A stretch of DNA of 8,170 bases from an uncultured Eubacteriales bacterium (GCA_900555295.1 USKN01000081.1:1-8170); one strand, 5' to 3'; shown: positions 1 to 7,284, numbered from the stretch's first letter. Translations and numbers: made by a program. Notes: generated by a model not told the origin, from the sequence alone.

Positions 1-1363
1 TTTTAATAAGGTCGGCACAGTCAGCGTCTTTGTTTACAAGTACTTCCTGAATGCAGCCGTCCAAAATAGCATAAAGCTCTTGTGCGCATACGGGTTCTTC
101 GGGTTGAATTACGCAATCGCCTGTATTTTCGGTAAATTCGTTGTAAAGTTTTACGTGGTTTAAGTTAGCGTTTGATTCTTCTTTATAGAAATTAAATTTG
201 TATTTTGTAGCATCCGCATCTGCATTCCAAATGTTTAAACCGTTAATTCCTATAAGGTAATTTTGGCTGATGTTGTATTCAACGGTTTTTTGAAGATCTG
301 TTTTAAAGCTTTCGGTAGCCTCCGGTGTGTATGCCGTTTTAATCCAGCGTACAGCCGCGTCAATTTGGTCTTTCGTTGCTTTGTTGTTTACACAGTATAC
401 CGAACCGCCCAAAAGCGTAACGTGTTTTTTAGGACCTTTCGGCATAGCCATCATACCCAATTGTTCGGGCTGCATACCGTACTGAACAACTTTTCGGGGA
501 ATATCGCCCGCTGCAATACACATTGCTGCGTCGCCCGTACCGAATACTTTTGAAAATTCACTTGCGTCTATTAAAGTATTGCTCGGAAGTACATCATATT
601 TCCATTTTAAATCTTTAATATACTGCAGCGCTTTAACCGTTTCGGGTGAGTCAAATGTTGCTTTCCATTTTCCGTCTTTATCCTGTTTCATAAATTCGGT
701 ACCAAACGACCACGCAAGCGGTGTAAATATCCATCCGCCGTTATTGGCTGCCGACGGGAACACAATACCTGCTTTGCCGGTTGCTTTTTTAATTTTTACT
801 GCAAATTCACGTACTTCGTCCCAATCTTTTGGCTGTTTTGGTGTTCCGTCTGCATCCATTAAACCTGCCTTTTCAAATAATTCGGTGTTGTATGCCAACC
901 CCAAAACGTATGCCGTATACGGAAATGCATATGCTTTTTTGTCTTTAGATACTACATCTAATATATCTTTGTTAAAATTGTCGTAAATATCGTATTTTTT
1001 TAATGCTTCGGTTAAATCCGAACTGTAACCCGACGCAATAATTTCGGGCATTTCGGTAAATGCAACCTCATATACCGTAGGCAGCTGTCCGCCCGCAGCT
1101 TTTGCATAAAATGTTTTACGCTCAAATCCCCATGGGTCTCCTTTTACTACAACGTCGGTATTTTCTTTCTCAAAGCTTTTGCGTCTTGCCTCCATATTAT
1201 TACGCATAGGACCGTCATCTTGCGGATAACTTCCTACTGTAATAACAGTTCTGCCTTTGTCGTCTTTGTCGCTTACACTATTTCCACACGATGTAAAAGA
1301 TACTGCCATAACGGCTGCGGCGGTAAATAAAGCAACTTTTTTTACTAAATTGTTCTTTTTCAT
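1..1363 (-). CDS. Sugar ABC transporter solute-binding lipoprotein (3' end cut by window)
   Basis: This is an extracellular solute-binding protein of the family 1 (SBP_bac_1) type, which captures sugars or oligosaccharides at the cell surface for an ABC importer. My translation from the ATG at 1363 stays open to the left edge (454 codons, no stop). Family members are usually about 430 to 480 residues, so probably only a short C-terminal tail is missing. The N-terminus has lysines, then a hydrophobic stretch and a lipobox-like FTSC with Cys26, so it should be a lipoprotein; Phe at -3 is a slightly unusual lipobox residue. Family hallmarks are GLAYNTELFEKAGL (about residues 155-168), followed by PKQPKDWDEV and later GGWIFTPLAW. 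The start is supported by an AAAAGGAG site 9 nt upstream. It follows the DUF5054 gene by 23 bp, so the two are probably co-transcribed, with permease genes expected beyond the edge. The ligand cannot be told from sequence. Confidence 0.92.
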   Translation of the reverse strand, partial: MKKNNLVKKVALFTAAAVMAVSFTSCGNSVSDKDDKGRTVITVGSYPQDDGPMRNNMEARRKSFEKENTDVVVKGDPWGFERKTFYAKAAGGQLPTVYEVAFTEMPEIIASGYSSDLTEALKKYDIYDNFNKDILDVVSKDKKAYAFPYTAYVLGLAYNTELFEKAGLMDADGTPKQPKDWDEVREFAVKIKKATGKAGIVFPSAANNGGWIFTPLAWSFGTEFMKQDKDGKWKATFDSPETVKALQYIKDLKWKYDVLPSNTLIDASEFSKVFGTGDAAMCIAAGDIPRKVVQYGMQPEQLGMMAMPKGPKKHVTLLGGSVYCVNNKATKDQIDAAVRWIKTAYTPEATESFKTDLQKTVEYNISQNYLIGINGLNIWNADADATKYKFNFYKEESNANLNHVKLYNEFTENTGDCVIQPEEPVCAQELYAILDGCIQEVLVNKDADCADLIK

Positions 1364-1372
1364 ACTGTCACG

Positions 1373-1380
1373 CTCCTTTT
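1373..1380 (-). promoter_or_regulatory. Shine-Dalgarno site of the solute-binding protein gene
   Basis: On the minus strand this reads AAAAGGAG, with 9 nt between it and the ATG at 1363. It fixes the start codon and shows that this gene comes from an organism using strong Shine-Dalgarno initiation, as Firmicutes do. Confidence 0.85.
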
Positions 1381-1386
1381 TATTTT

Positions 1387-3117
1387 TTATTTAATTTCAA
1401 ATTCAAATTTTGAATTATCCGAGTACCACATACAAAAGTTTGTATTCCAAATATTGTTGTACAAATTAAAATATAAATCCTGTTTTTGCGGGTGCAGGTC
1501 ATAATCGAGTAATCTCCGTCCGTACGGTGCAACAAGTGCCGCGTCGTACGAAACAATTTCGGTATTACTGTTTTTAACGCCGTAATCGGTTGCGGCAATC
1601 AGCGGACTGCCTATAATATCATCGGCATTTATCCACTCACCGAGTTTTCGTATTTGCCAATTATCATCGGGTATATTTTTAAATTTTAGCCAAAAAGCAT
1701 TTGGCAGCCTTAAAGCGCCTTTGTTAAACCACATAACATTAACTTTGCCGTCTTGCTGCTCAACCCAAAAATATGGCAAACCGTATTTGTTTTTAAGCTC
1801 TTCGTCAAACTCCAGCTTATAAACCGCTTTGTTGTCCTGTTTATAACACTCACAAACTTTTGCAGTATAAATACCACCCTTATATTTGGGCATTCCGAGT
1901 TTCATATAATCGGCACACGCCCAGCCTATATTTTGCGGTGTAAACTGCAAATAAACTTTCATATACCTTATATAATCATCGGAGTCGAACAATTGCCAGC
2001 TTATTTCAAAATCGGTTTTAACATTACAGTCAAGTTTACTAAATCCTGTTAAATCGGGTTGTTTAACGGTGTAATTTAAATCGATTTTAAGCTGCTTTGC
2101 AGCTTTTGTTACATAATCTCGCTGTTCCTGCCACGAACTTTCAACAAACTTGCGGTCGGGGTTGTTTTCATATGATTTAAATTCATCATATCCGTAGTCT
2201 TTGTAATACTTAAAATAAACATTTGTATTAACGCCCCAGGTATGTTCGGCAACAAGCATTAAACTGTCTGCCAAATCAGTATCCCCTATCCCTTTTTGCT
2301 CAATATTTCTTAAAATTTGCTTGTACATACTTACCTTTTTTGGGTCAGTACCAACACCGTGAATCCAGGTATCGCCTATTTCATTTTCAACTACGGGTAA
2401 ATCTTTAACGGTACGCATACGCTCCGCTGCGTCCGAAAATGTTGCAGCGCGTATTACCGCCCCCGGATATTGTGTTTTTAATTCGGCATAAAGTTTTTTT
2501 ACTTCATCTGCCGACTGCGGACCGTTGTTATCGTGTGTATGGGCAATATATATTACAAAATCGCCCATATTAATCGGCGCGCCATACCCCGATTGACACA
2601 CAACGTTAATACTGTCGCCGCCGTATTCCCATTTAAAAACTTCGGGAACGGGCGGAACGGGTGTTGCCGTATTTATACCTATATGCAAAAAATCAATTCC
2701 CGCTTTTTTAAGAAGCGGTATTACAGCCTTTGTATGTCCCGGAACATCCGTCATTTTGGCACCCGTTGTTTTTTTGCCAAAAAGCCTGTCAAGTTTTTGT
2801 GAAAGCAATAAACCGTACTCAAACATTTGCTTGCTCATAAGCTCGGTATGAGTTGTGCACGGCAAGCCGTGCCAACTTATAATACCGTCTTTTATTGCTT
2901 TTGTTAAAGTTTGGTCTTTATCTTCTTTCAGTGCCTCCCAAATAAGATACGAACCCGTTGTCCATATAAAAGGAGTATTTGTGTCTTTAAGTTCGTATCC
3001 CACTTTAATTGCGTTGGGAATAAAGGTATTTATATAATGTTTTTTTACGTTTTCAGCAAGGTCTGTAAAACCTATATCAAGATGTGTTTTAAATATTACC
3101 AATACTTCTTTTACCAT
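1387..3117 (-). CDS. DUF5054 / GH38-like putative glycoside hydrolase
   Basis: This 576-residue protein resembles the DUF5054 family, whose N-terminal part looks like the alpha-mannosidase (GH38) catalytic barrel. Visible motifs fit a GH38-type metal site. FKTHLDIGFTD near the N-terminus has His12-x-Asp14, matching the HxD zinc ligands of GH38. MTDVPGHT has Asp124 in a DxxGH[ST] context, like the GH38 nucleophile loop DPFGHS. EHTWG has His292 as a candidate for the last ligand. Other notable segments are AHTHDNNGPQS (His193, His195, Asp196) and GDTWIHG (249-254). From about residue 350 the protein looks beta-rich and probably forms the C-terminal sandwich region. There is no signal peptide, so it should act in the cytoplasm. 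It starts 33 bp after the large secreted protein gene, behind a strong AAAAGGAG site, and ends 23 bp before the sugar-binding lipoprotein gene. I infer that it cleaves an imported oligosaccharide. The family name is from memory, and substrate and activity are unknown. Confidence 0.75.
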   Translation of the reverse strand: MVKEVLVIFKTHLDIGFTDLAENVKKHYINTFIPNAIKVGYELKDTNTPFIWTTGSYLIWEALKEDKDQTLTKAIKDGIISWHGLPCTTHTELMSKQMFEYGLLLSQKLDRLFGKKTTGAKMTDVPGHTKAVIPLLKKAGIDFLHIGINTATPVPPVPEVFKWEYGGDSINVVCQSGYGAPINMGDFVIYIAHTHDNNGPQSADEVKKLYAELKTQYPGAVIRAATFSDAAERMRTVKDLPVVENEIGDTWIHGVGTDPKKVSMYKQILRNIEQKGIGDTDLADSLMLVAEHTWGVNTNVYFKYYKDYGYDEFKSYENNPDRKFVESSWQEQRDYVTKAAKQLKIDLNYTVKQPDLTGFSKLDCNVKTDFEISWQLFDSDDYIRYMKVYLQFTPQNIGWACADYMKLGMPKYKGGIYTAKVCECYKQDNKAVYKLEFDEELKNKYGLPYFWVEQQDGKVNVMWFNKGALRLPNAFWLKFKNIPDDNWQIRKLGEWINADDIIGSPLIAATDYGVKNSNTEIVSYDAALVAPYGRRLLDYDLHPQKQDLYFNLYNNIWNTNFCMWYSDNSKFEFEIK

Positions 3118-3122
3118 AAATA

Positions 3123-3130
3123 CTCCTTTT
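3123..3130 (-). promoter_or_regulatory. Shine-Dalgarno site of the DUF5054 gene
   Basis: On the minus strand this reads AAAAGGAG with a 5-nt spacer (TATTT) before the ATG at 3117, which makes it a strong initiation site. It lies in the 33-bp gap after the upstream stop codon, where there is no GC-rich hairpin. Read-through from the upstream gene is therefore likely. Confidence 0.85.
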
Positions 3131-3150
3131 ATATATCTCGCCTTATATAA

Positions 3151-6100
3151 TTAATCAGCGTTCTGTGTTGTGCTTGTTGATTCGTTTGTGTATTCAATCA
3201 TATCGGCAAGCGGTTTTAAATCTTGGGAGTTCCAAATATATCCTTTTATAACGTTTGCCGCTTCGCTGTCGTTTTCAATTGTTTTTTCAAAGCTGAATGC
3301 GCCTTTGCCTACGGTACCTATTTTAAGTTCGTGAATAGCGCTTAAAATATTTGCCTTGTCGTCATATGTAGAGCCTATAATCATAACATCTTTATTGTTA
3401 CCCGTATTATAACCTTTTGCTTTAAGCACAAGTCCGTTTAAAGAGTTAACTTTGAGTTTATCGCTCGACACAGGAACTAATGCACCGTCACAAGGATTTG
3501 TATTATTTTTGTTTGTCCTTCCCTCTACATATTGATAAAGTCTAAAGTCGGTTACAATAAATTCATCAGCCGATTGTGTAATTTTAAACGTTACCGCACT
3601 TGTATCGGGACGTGCAAGGTAAGATGCACCTATATTTGCTTTATTGCTTACACAAAGCGTAATGTCTGTATCAAGTTCGTAATTTGAAAGTGTAACAATT
3701 GCTTTATTGCCGCCGTCTTCAAGCGTTACATTGTATGCAGGTTTAGCATTTTCGCCTTTTGCGGGGTAATAAAGTTTAACTGCATCGGCATTCTGTGCGG
3801 GAGCGGTAAGGTTTACCTCTATTTGTGCCGCATTTGTACCCATTGTTTCACCGAGTTTTGAAACATCGCCTTTAACATCTTTAACGTTTATTGAGGCAAC
3901 CGTTGCTTTGTATACATCATCAACCTGTTTAACTTTAAAGTTATCGATTGATGTTTGTGACGCATAGAATGCGCAACCGTAAGTGTCTTTTTCATAAAAT
4001 CTGCTTGCCTTTGAGTGCAGCGGAATTTTAGATGATGTTTTTGTTTCGCCTGCTTTATTTGTAACACTAACAGTGAGATAAGCACGAGCGCCGCTGCTTT
4101 CCATATACGGTTCAATTAACAGTTTAATGTGATTCCATTCGTTTGCTTCAACAGTTAAACCGGTATCATATCTCATTCCGGCAGGATACTGCTCCGCCAC
4201 TGCCTGATTTACACCTATTTTTCCCATTTGAAAGGTTTTACCGTCCGGGGAATACGTATTACCTATAAAGCAACGATTCATAAAATTAGAATCTGTTCCC
4301 GTACCTATTTCGCCGTTATCAGCTTTACCGCCTTCAGATGTACTTGATGCCTTTTCAAGCATATAGTCCTCTTCCATAAGACCAAACAACCATCTGCTGT
4401 TCTCAATATTATTGTTTGATTTAACATCAAATTCAACTTCAAAACTTGAACCTGCTTTTACAGGCGTTGCAAAATTATGGATATAGTATCTAACCCACTT
4501 ATCCGAAAAATTCAAAGCTTTATCGCTTTCACTTCCGGATGCACCGGCTGTACTTATTATTTTGCTTTCGGGTCTGTGGGCATCGTATGCATAATTAAGA
4601 CTTCCCGTTGAAAAATACCAGCCCGGTTGTGATGTTCCGTCAACTTTACCGTTAAAATCAAGATTGTCATTATATGCAGTATCGGTGTAAACCTTTACGT
4701 TATCGTATTTTGTGTCGGTAACAGACTGAAGTCTTATACCCTGTATACCGTAAATGAATTTTTTGGGAGCTTTTGCACTGTTGGTTGTATTATAAAATTC
4801 ATCACGTGCAAAACGAGCCGAACGGTATGATTTATTTGCTGTTGTAGGCTGTGTATACGATACAACCACAGGTGTTGTGCTGTCGTTTACATAAAAGCTG
4901 TATGTGCCTGCATCAAGGTCTACTACCGTTTTAACGTGCGTCCAGGTGTTTTCGGCAATTGTTACGCCGTCAAGTAAATCGGTACCTGTTGCCGACTTGC
5001 CTTTTGCGGTGTATACCGCACTTGCATTATCTGCACCCGTGTTACCCACAAGCAAGTTTTTGCTTTTTCTTGTATTGTAATGACTTATCTTTTCACCAAG
5101 CCATTGTGTCTGGTTTTGATTTTGCCATTCAATAAACTTTTGAGATTTGTTGGCATTCGCCCAAGTTCCCCAATCAGGATTTGTTGCTGCGTACTCTTTT
5201 TGCCATACTGAATACATTATAGCATTTTCGCGTGCTTCATATTGGTCTATTTCCATATAGTCATCATCATAGAAAAAGTCACCAGCCGACATTAAACCGA
5301 CTGCCCAGCCGCCGTTTGAACGGTTAACATCAAACTCTACGGTAAACTTACCCGAATATATAGGTTCACCGAATTTATATTCTATATTTTTATTTGCACC
5401 AAGCGCTATGGCATTGCCGTCTTGTCCCTCAACCGAGGTAAGAGCTTTTGCGTAATCCTCGTTGTAATCGCTGTACTGTGCCGCGTCAAAATCTGCCGGC
5501 ATACCGCCCTTATAACTGTTAAAGCTTTCGTTAATATAATAACGTTTGTTGTTGCCTACCGCATTGCCCGCAACCGAAAATATTGCTGTATTTGACGGTG
5601 ATTTTTGGCTTATTGCACCTTTTACGGTGTTTTTAACCGATACTGCATATTCACCCGGATCAAGTGATGGGAGCGTAATTCTTGCGCCTGATGTTCCTGT
5701 TATTGCTGTAACATCTTCAATTTTAACGGTATTTCCCGTCACCGAATTTTTAACTTCAAACTGATTTTTTAAAAATTCTTCAACTGCAACAGCCTCCGAA
5801 AATACAACGTCTACGGTACCGTTTTGGCTTGCAACGCCTGCATTTGCATAATCAAGAGCAATTTTGGGTGCTTCAAGTTCTTCATTTGTTTGATAATGAT
5901 GCATATAAACATTATCTACATAAACATTGTTTTCTCTCGACGCATTAATCGAAAAAGCTTTTAATGAGTCATAAATATTTGTATAATCCGGTCCCATAGG
6001 CTGCGTTGCCATAAGTGTACCGTCAGAATAAATTTTCGCTTCACCATTTGCAAAGTCTACAAATATATCGTATTTATTCCAAGCTGATGTATATTTTTGT

Positions 6101-6654
6101 GTAAGCATATACGGATCATTATTTGGAATAACGCCCGAGCATTTTGGCACATTAACAGTCATACTGCCATCACTCTCTTTATTAAACTGCAAAAAGAATG
6201 AATATGTCTGATAATCTCCTGTACCGTTGTAGTAGTCGTTTGTATTATCGTTAATTACAGCATTAAAACCCGATACATAGCAGGCTAATCCGTTTGATTT
6301 GGGAGCATCAACTTTCATATCAAAACTGATATGAAGATATCCCGTTTTAATTGTTTCATCAAACTTGTAAACATTTGTGCACCAATCATACATTCTCATA
6401 ATGTTTGAGCCTGTAGCACTATCGGTTTCACCCATTACACGATGTGTTTTATCACTTGTAAAATTTGCAGCTTTCCAGCCGTTCGGCATATTTTGGTCAC
6501 CATTGCTTACAAAGCCGTGGAATGTTTCAAACATATCCACCACATCGGGTTGTTTAAATGCAGAAGCCGACACTGCAAATACCGAACCTGCAAGCATTAC
6601 GAGTGCAACGGTTACAGCCGTAACGCGCCGCGATAAAAAGTTTTTTCTTTTCAT
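3151..6654 (-). CDS. Large secreted multi-domain protein with three LamG-like modules and Ig-like domains
   Basis: This 1167-residue protein begins with a clear Sec signal peptide: basic MKRKNFLSRR, a hydrophobic core, and cleavage probably after VSASA near residue 32. Three beta-sandwich (concanavalin/LamG-like) modules follow, at about 38-255, 372-658 and 662-911. Each has a matching FDV/FDM strand (ISFDMKV 109, VEFDVNR 439, VEFDVKS 740), a later W-x-x strand (AWNKYD 191, WTHVK 571, WNHIK 840) and a closing DN(V/F) strand (DNVYM 247, DNVKV 651, DNFKV 904). An Ig-like domain of the SbsA/Big_5 sort (about 260-362, VDVVFSEAVAVEEF) lies between modules 1 and 2. A second Ig-like region (about 915-1028) and a C-terminal domain (about 1030-1155, ending GYIWNSQDLKPL) follow module 3. 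I see no catalytic domain, sortase motif, S-layer domain or dockerin. The likely role is glycan binding or surface attachment outside the cell. It is probably first in an operon with the hydrolase and sugar-binding protein, yet has no Shine-Dalgarno site upstream. Confidence 0.85.
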   Translation of the reverse strand: MKRKNFLSRRVTAVTVALVMLAGSVFAVSASAFKQPDVVDMFETFHGFVSNGDQNMPNGWKAANFTSDKTHRVMGETDSATGSNIMRMYDWCTNVYKFDETIKTGYLHISFDMKVDAPKSNGLACYVSGFNAVINDNTNDYYNGTGDYQTYSFFLQFNKESDGSMTVNVPKCSGVIPNNDPYMLTQKYTSAWNKYDIFVDFANGEAKIYSDGTLMATQPMGPDYTNIYDSLKAFSINASRENNVYVDNVYMHHYQTNEELEAPKIALDYANAGVASQNGTVDVVFSEAVAVEEFLKNQFEVKNSVTGNTVKIEDVTAITGTSGARITLPSLDPGEYAVSVKNTVKGAISQKSPSNTAIFSVAGNAVGNNKRYYINESFNSYKGGMPADFDAAQYSDYNEDYAKALTSVEGQDGNAIALGANKNIEYKFGEPIYSGKFTVEFDVNRSNGGWAVGLMSAGDFFYDDDYMEIDQYEARENAIMYSVWQKEYAATNPDWGTWANANKSQKFIEWQNQNQTQWLGEKISHYNTRKSKNLLVGNTGADNASAVYTAKGKSATGTDLLDGVTIAENTWTHVKTVVDLDAGTYSFYVNDSTTPVVVSYTQPTTANKSYRSARFARDEFYNTTNSAKAPKKFIYGIQGIRLQSVTDTKYDNVKVYTDTAYNDNLDFNGKVDGTSQPGWYFSTGSLNYAYDAHRPESKIISTAGASGSESDKALNFSDKWVRYYIHNFATPVKAGSSFEVEFDVKSNNNIENSRWLFGLMEEDYMLEKASSTSEGGKADNGEIGTGTDSNFMNRCFIGNTYSPDGKTFQMGKIGVNQAVAEQYPAGMRYDTGLTVEANEWNHIKLLIEPYMESSGARAYLTVSVTNKAGETKTSSKIPLHSKASRFYEKDTYGCAFYASQTSIDNFKVKQVDDVYKATVASINVKDVKGDVSKLGETMGTNAAQIEVNLTAPAQNADAVKLYYPAKGENAKPAYNVTLEDGGNKAIVTLSNYELDTDITLCVSNKANIGASYLARPDTSAVTFKITQSADEFIVTDFRLYQYVEGRTNKNNTNPCDGALVPVSSDKLKVNSLNGLVLKAKGYNTGNNKDVMIIGSTYDDKANILSAIHELKIGTVGKGAFSFEKTIENDSEAANVIKGYIWNSQDLKPLADMIEYTNESTSTTQNAD

Positions 6655-6691
6655 TTTACTAAGTATTAGTGAGTTTAAGTGAGATTTGGTG
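6655..6691. other. 37-bp gap; likely junction between Clostridia-type and Bacteroides-type DNA
   Basis: This gap separates the stop codon of the guanine deaminase from the start of the large secreted protein. It has no Shine-Dalgarno site for the downstream ATG, no recognisable promoter and no terminator hairpin with a T-run for the deaminase. It does contain a tandem pair of similar 10-mers (6663-6682; 8 of 10 bases match) and a small inverted repeat, ACTAA-GTA-TTAGT (6658-6670). Gene style changes from Bacteroides-like on the right to Firmicutes-like on the left across this stretch. I infer that the join lies here, because both flanking reading frames look intact. The exact breakpoint cannot be seen. 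Confidence 0.6.
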
Positions 6692-7162
6692 CTAATATTC
6701 TACTTTGTCTTCTTTAGACATCCAGGCTTCGAAGGCAGTAATGGCTTCGTTATGCAGCAGCACTTCGGAGGGAAGTTTTCTGTCGGCAGGCTTTAGAGCC
6801 AGTTCATCATAAATAAAGGAATCGTCGAAACCGATGTTCTTTGCATCCGTCTTATTATTACCATAATACATTTTGTCCAGTCTTGCCCAGTAAATGGCAC
6901 CCAGACACATGGGGCAAGGTTCGCATGAAGTATAGATTTCGTATCCGCTGAGGTTGAATGTCCCCAATTTGGCGGCTGCGGCACGTATGGCACTAACTTC
7001 GGCATGAGCAGTGGGATCACATGAAGAGGTTACTCTGTTGACTCCTGTAGCTATAATTTCCCCTTCTTTGGTTGCAATGACGGCTCCGAACGGGCCTCCA
7101 CCATTAGCAACGTTTTCTTTGGAAAGCTCGATTGCTTTCCTCATTAGTTCTTCTTTGGTCAT
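6692..7162 (-). CDS. guaD: Guanine deaminase
   Basis: Guanine deaminase hydrolyses guanine to xanthine and ammonia in purine catabolism and salvage; it is a cytoplasmic zinc enzyme of the cytidine deaminase fold. The protein is 156 residues, the same length as I recall for Bacillus subtilis GuaD, and the key residues fall at the same positions: zinc ligands His53 (in DPTAHAEVSAIR), Cys83 and Cys86 (in YTSCEPCPMCLGAIYWAR), proton-shuttle Glu55, and Asp114 in GFDDSFIY. That last motif and the conserved length separate it from tRNA adenosine deaminase (TadA) and from cytosine deaminases. I chose the ATG at 7162. An in-frame ATG at 7213 would add 17 residues, but it overlaps the promoter -7 element and that extension has no family similarity. 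No Shine-Dalgarno site precedes the ATG; the leader is AT-rich, as is usual in Bacteroidota. It lies 122 bp from the upstream oxidoreductase and has its own promoter. Confidence 0.95.
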   Translation of the reverse strand: MTKEELMRKAIELSKENVANGGGPFGAVIATKEGEIIATGVNRVTSSCDPTAHAEVSAIRAAAAKLGTFNLSGYEIYTSCEPCPMCLGAIYWARLDKMYYGNNKTDAKNIGFDDSFIYDELALKPADRKLPSEVLLHNEAITAFEAWMSKEDKVEY

Positions 7163-7177
7163 AGTTATAAAAAATAA

Positions 7178-7234
7178 TATCGTTAGTTTTGCTTTTATTG
7201 CTACCTTTCGCAAATATAAAGAAAACTAACGATA
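7178..7234. repeat. Perfect 13-bp inverted repeat around the guaD promoter
   Basis: The left arm TATCGTTAGTTTT (7178-7190) is the exact reverse complement of the right arm AAAACTAACGATA (7222-7234), with 31 bp between them. The right arm lies wholly inside the spacer between the -33 and -7 promoter elements. The left arm lies in the presumed leader, 15 bp before the guaD start. This layout fits an operator bound by a dimeric regulator or by two dimers forming a small loop. It could also form a long-loop hairpin in any transcript reading through from the upstream oxidoreductase gene; on that strand a T-rich stretch follows the second arm, but the stem is too AT-rich for a convincing terminator. 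The repeat itself is certain; its role is inference. Confidence 0.8.
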
Positions 7235-7241
7235 GAATAAA
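7211..7241 (-). promoter_or_regulatory. Bacteroidota-type promoter of guaD
   Basis: On the minus strand, TATATTTG (7211-7218) matches the Bacteroidota -7 consensus TAnnTTTG exactly. TTTA (7238-7241) lies 19 bp upstream and matches 3 of 4 bases of the -33 consensus TTTG at a normal spacing. Transcription should start several bases downstream of 7211, giving a leader of roughly 40 nt before the ATG at 7162. This supports the 7162 start over the ATG at 7213. Confidence 0.65.
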
Positions 7242-7284
7242 GTGATTAAATTATTTTAAGAAACAAACAAGGGCAGGCTTCTTC

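Noticed and set aside
579..986. A 135-codon plus-strand open frame with a hydrophobic start
   Set aside because: It lies wholly within the sugar-binding protein gene on the other strand, has no ribosome site, and its translation resembles no family.
3118..3150. Inverted repeat TTATAT / ATATAA as a terminator between the large secreted protein gene and the DUF5054 gene
   Set aside because: The stem is only 6 bp of A and T with no T-run placed after it, and it partly overlaps the region just upstream of the strong ribosome site. Read-through is more likely.
7163..7213. A 17-residue N-terminal extension of guanine deaminase starting at the ATG at 7213
   Set aside because: That ATG overlaps the promoter -7 element, the extension does not resemble the family, and the 156-residue form matches B. 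subtilis GuaD in length and in the numbering of key residues.
7235..7284. Intrinsic terminator after the oxidoreductase gene
   Set aside because: The only complementarity (AAGAA with TTCTT over a long loop) is too weak to form a stable hairpin.
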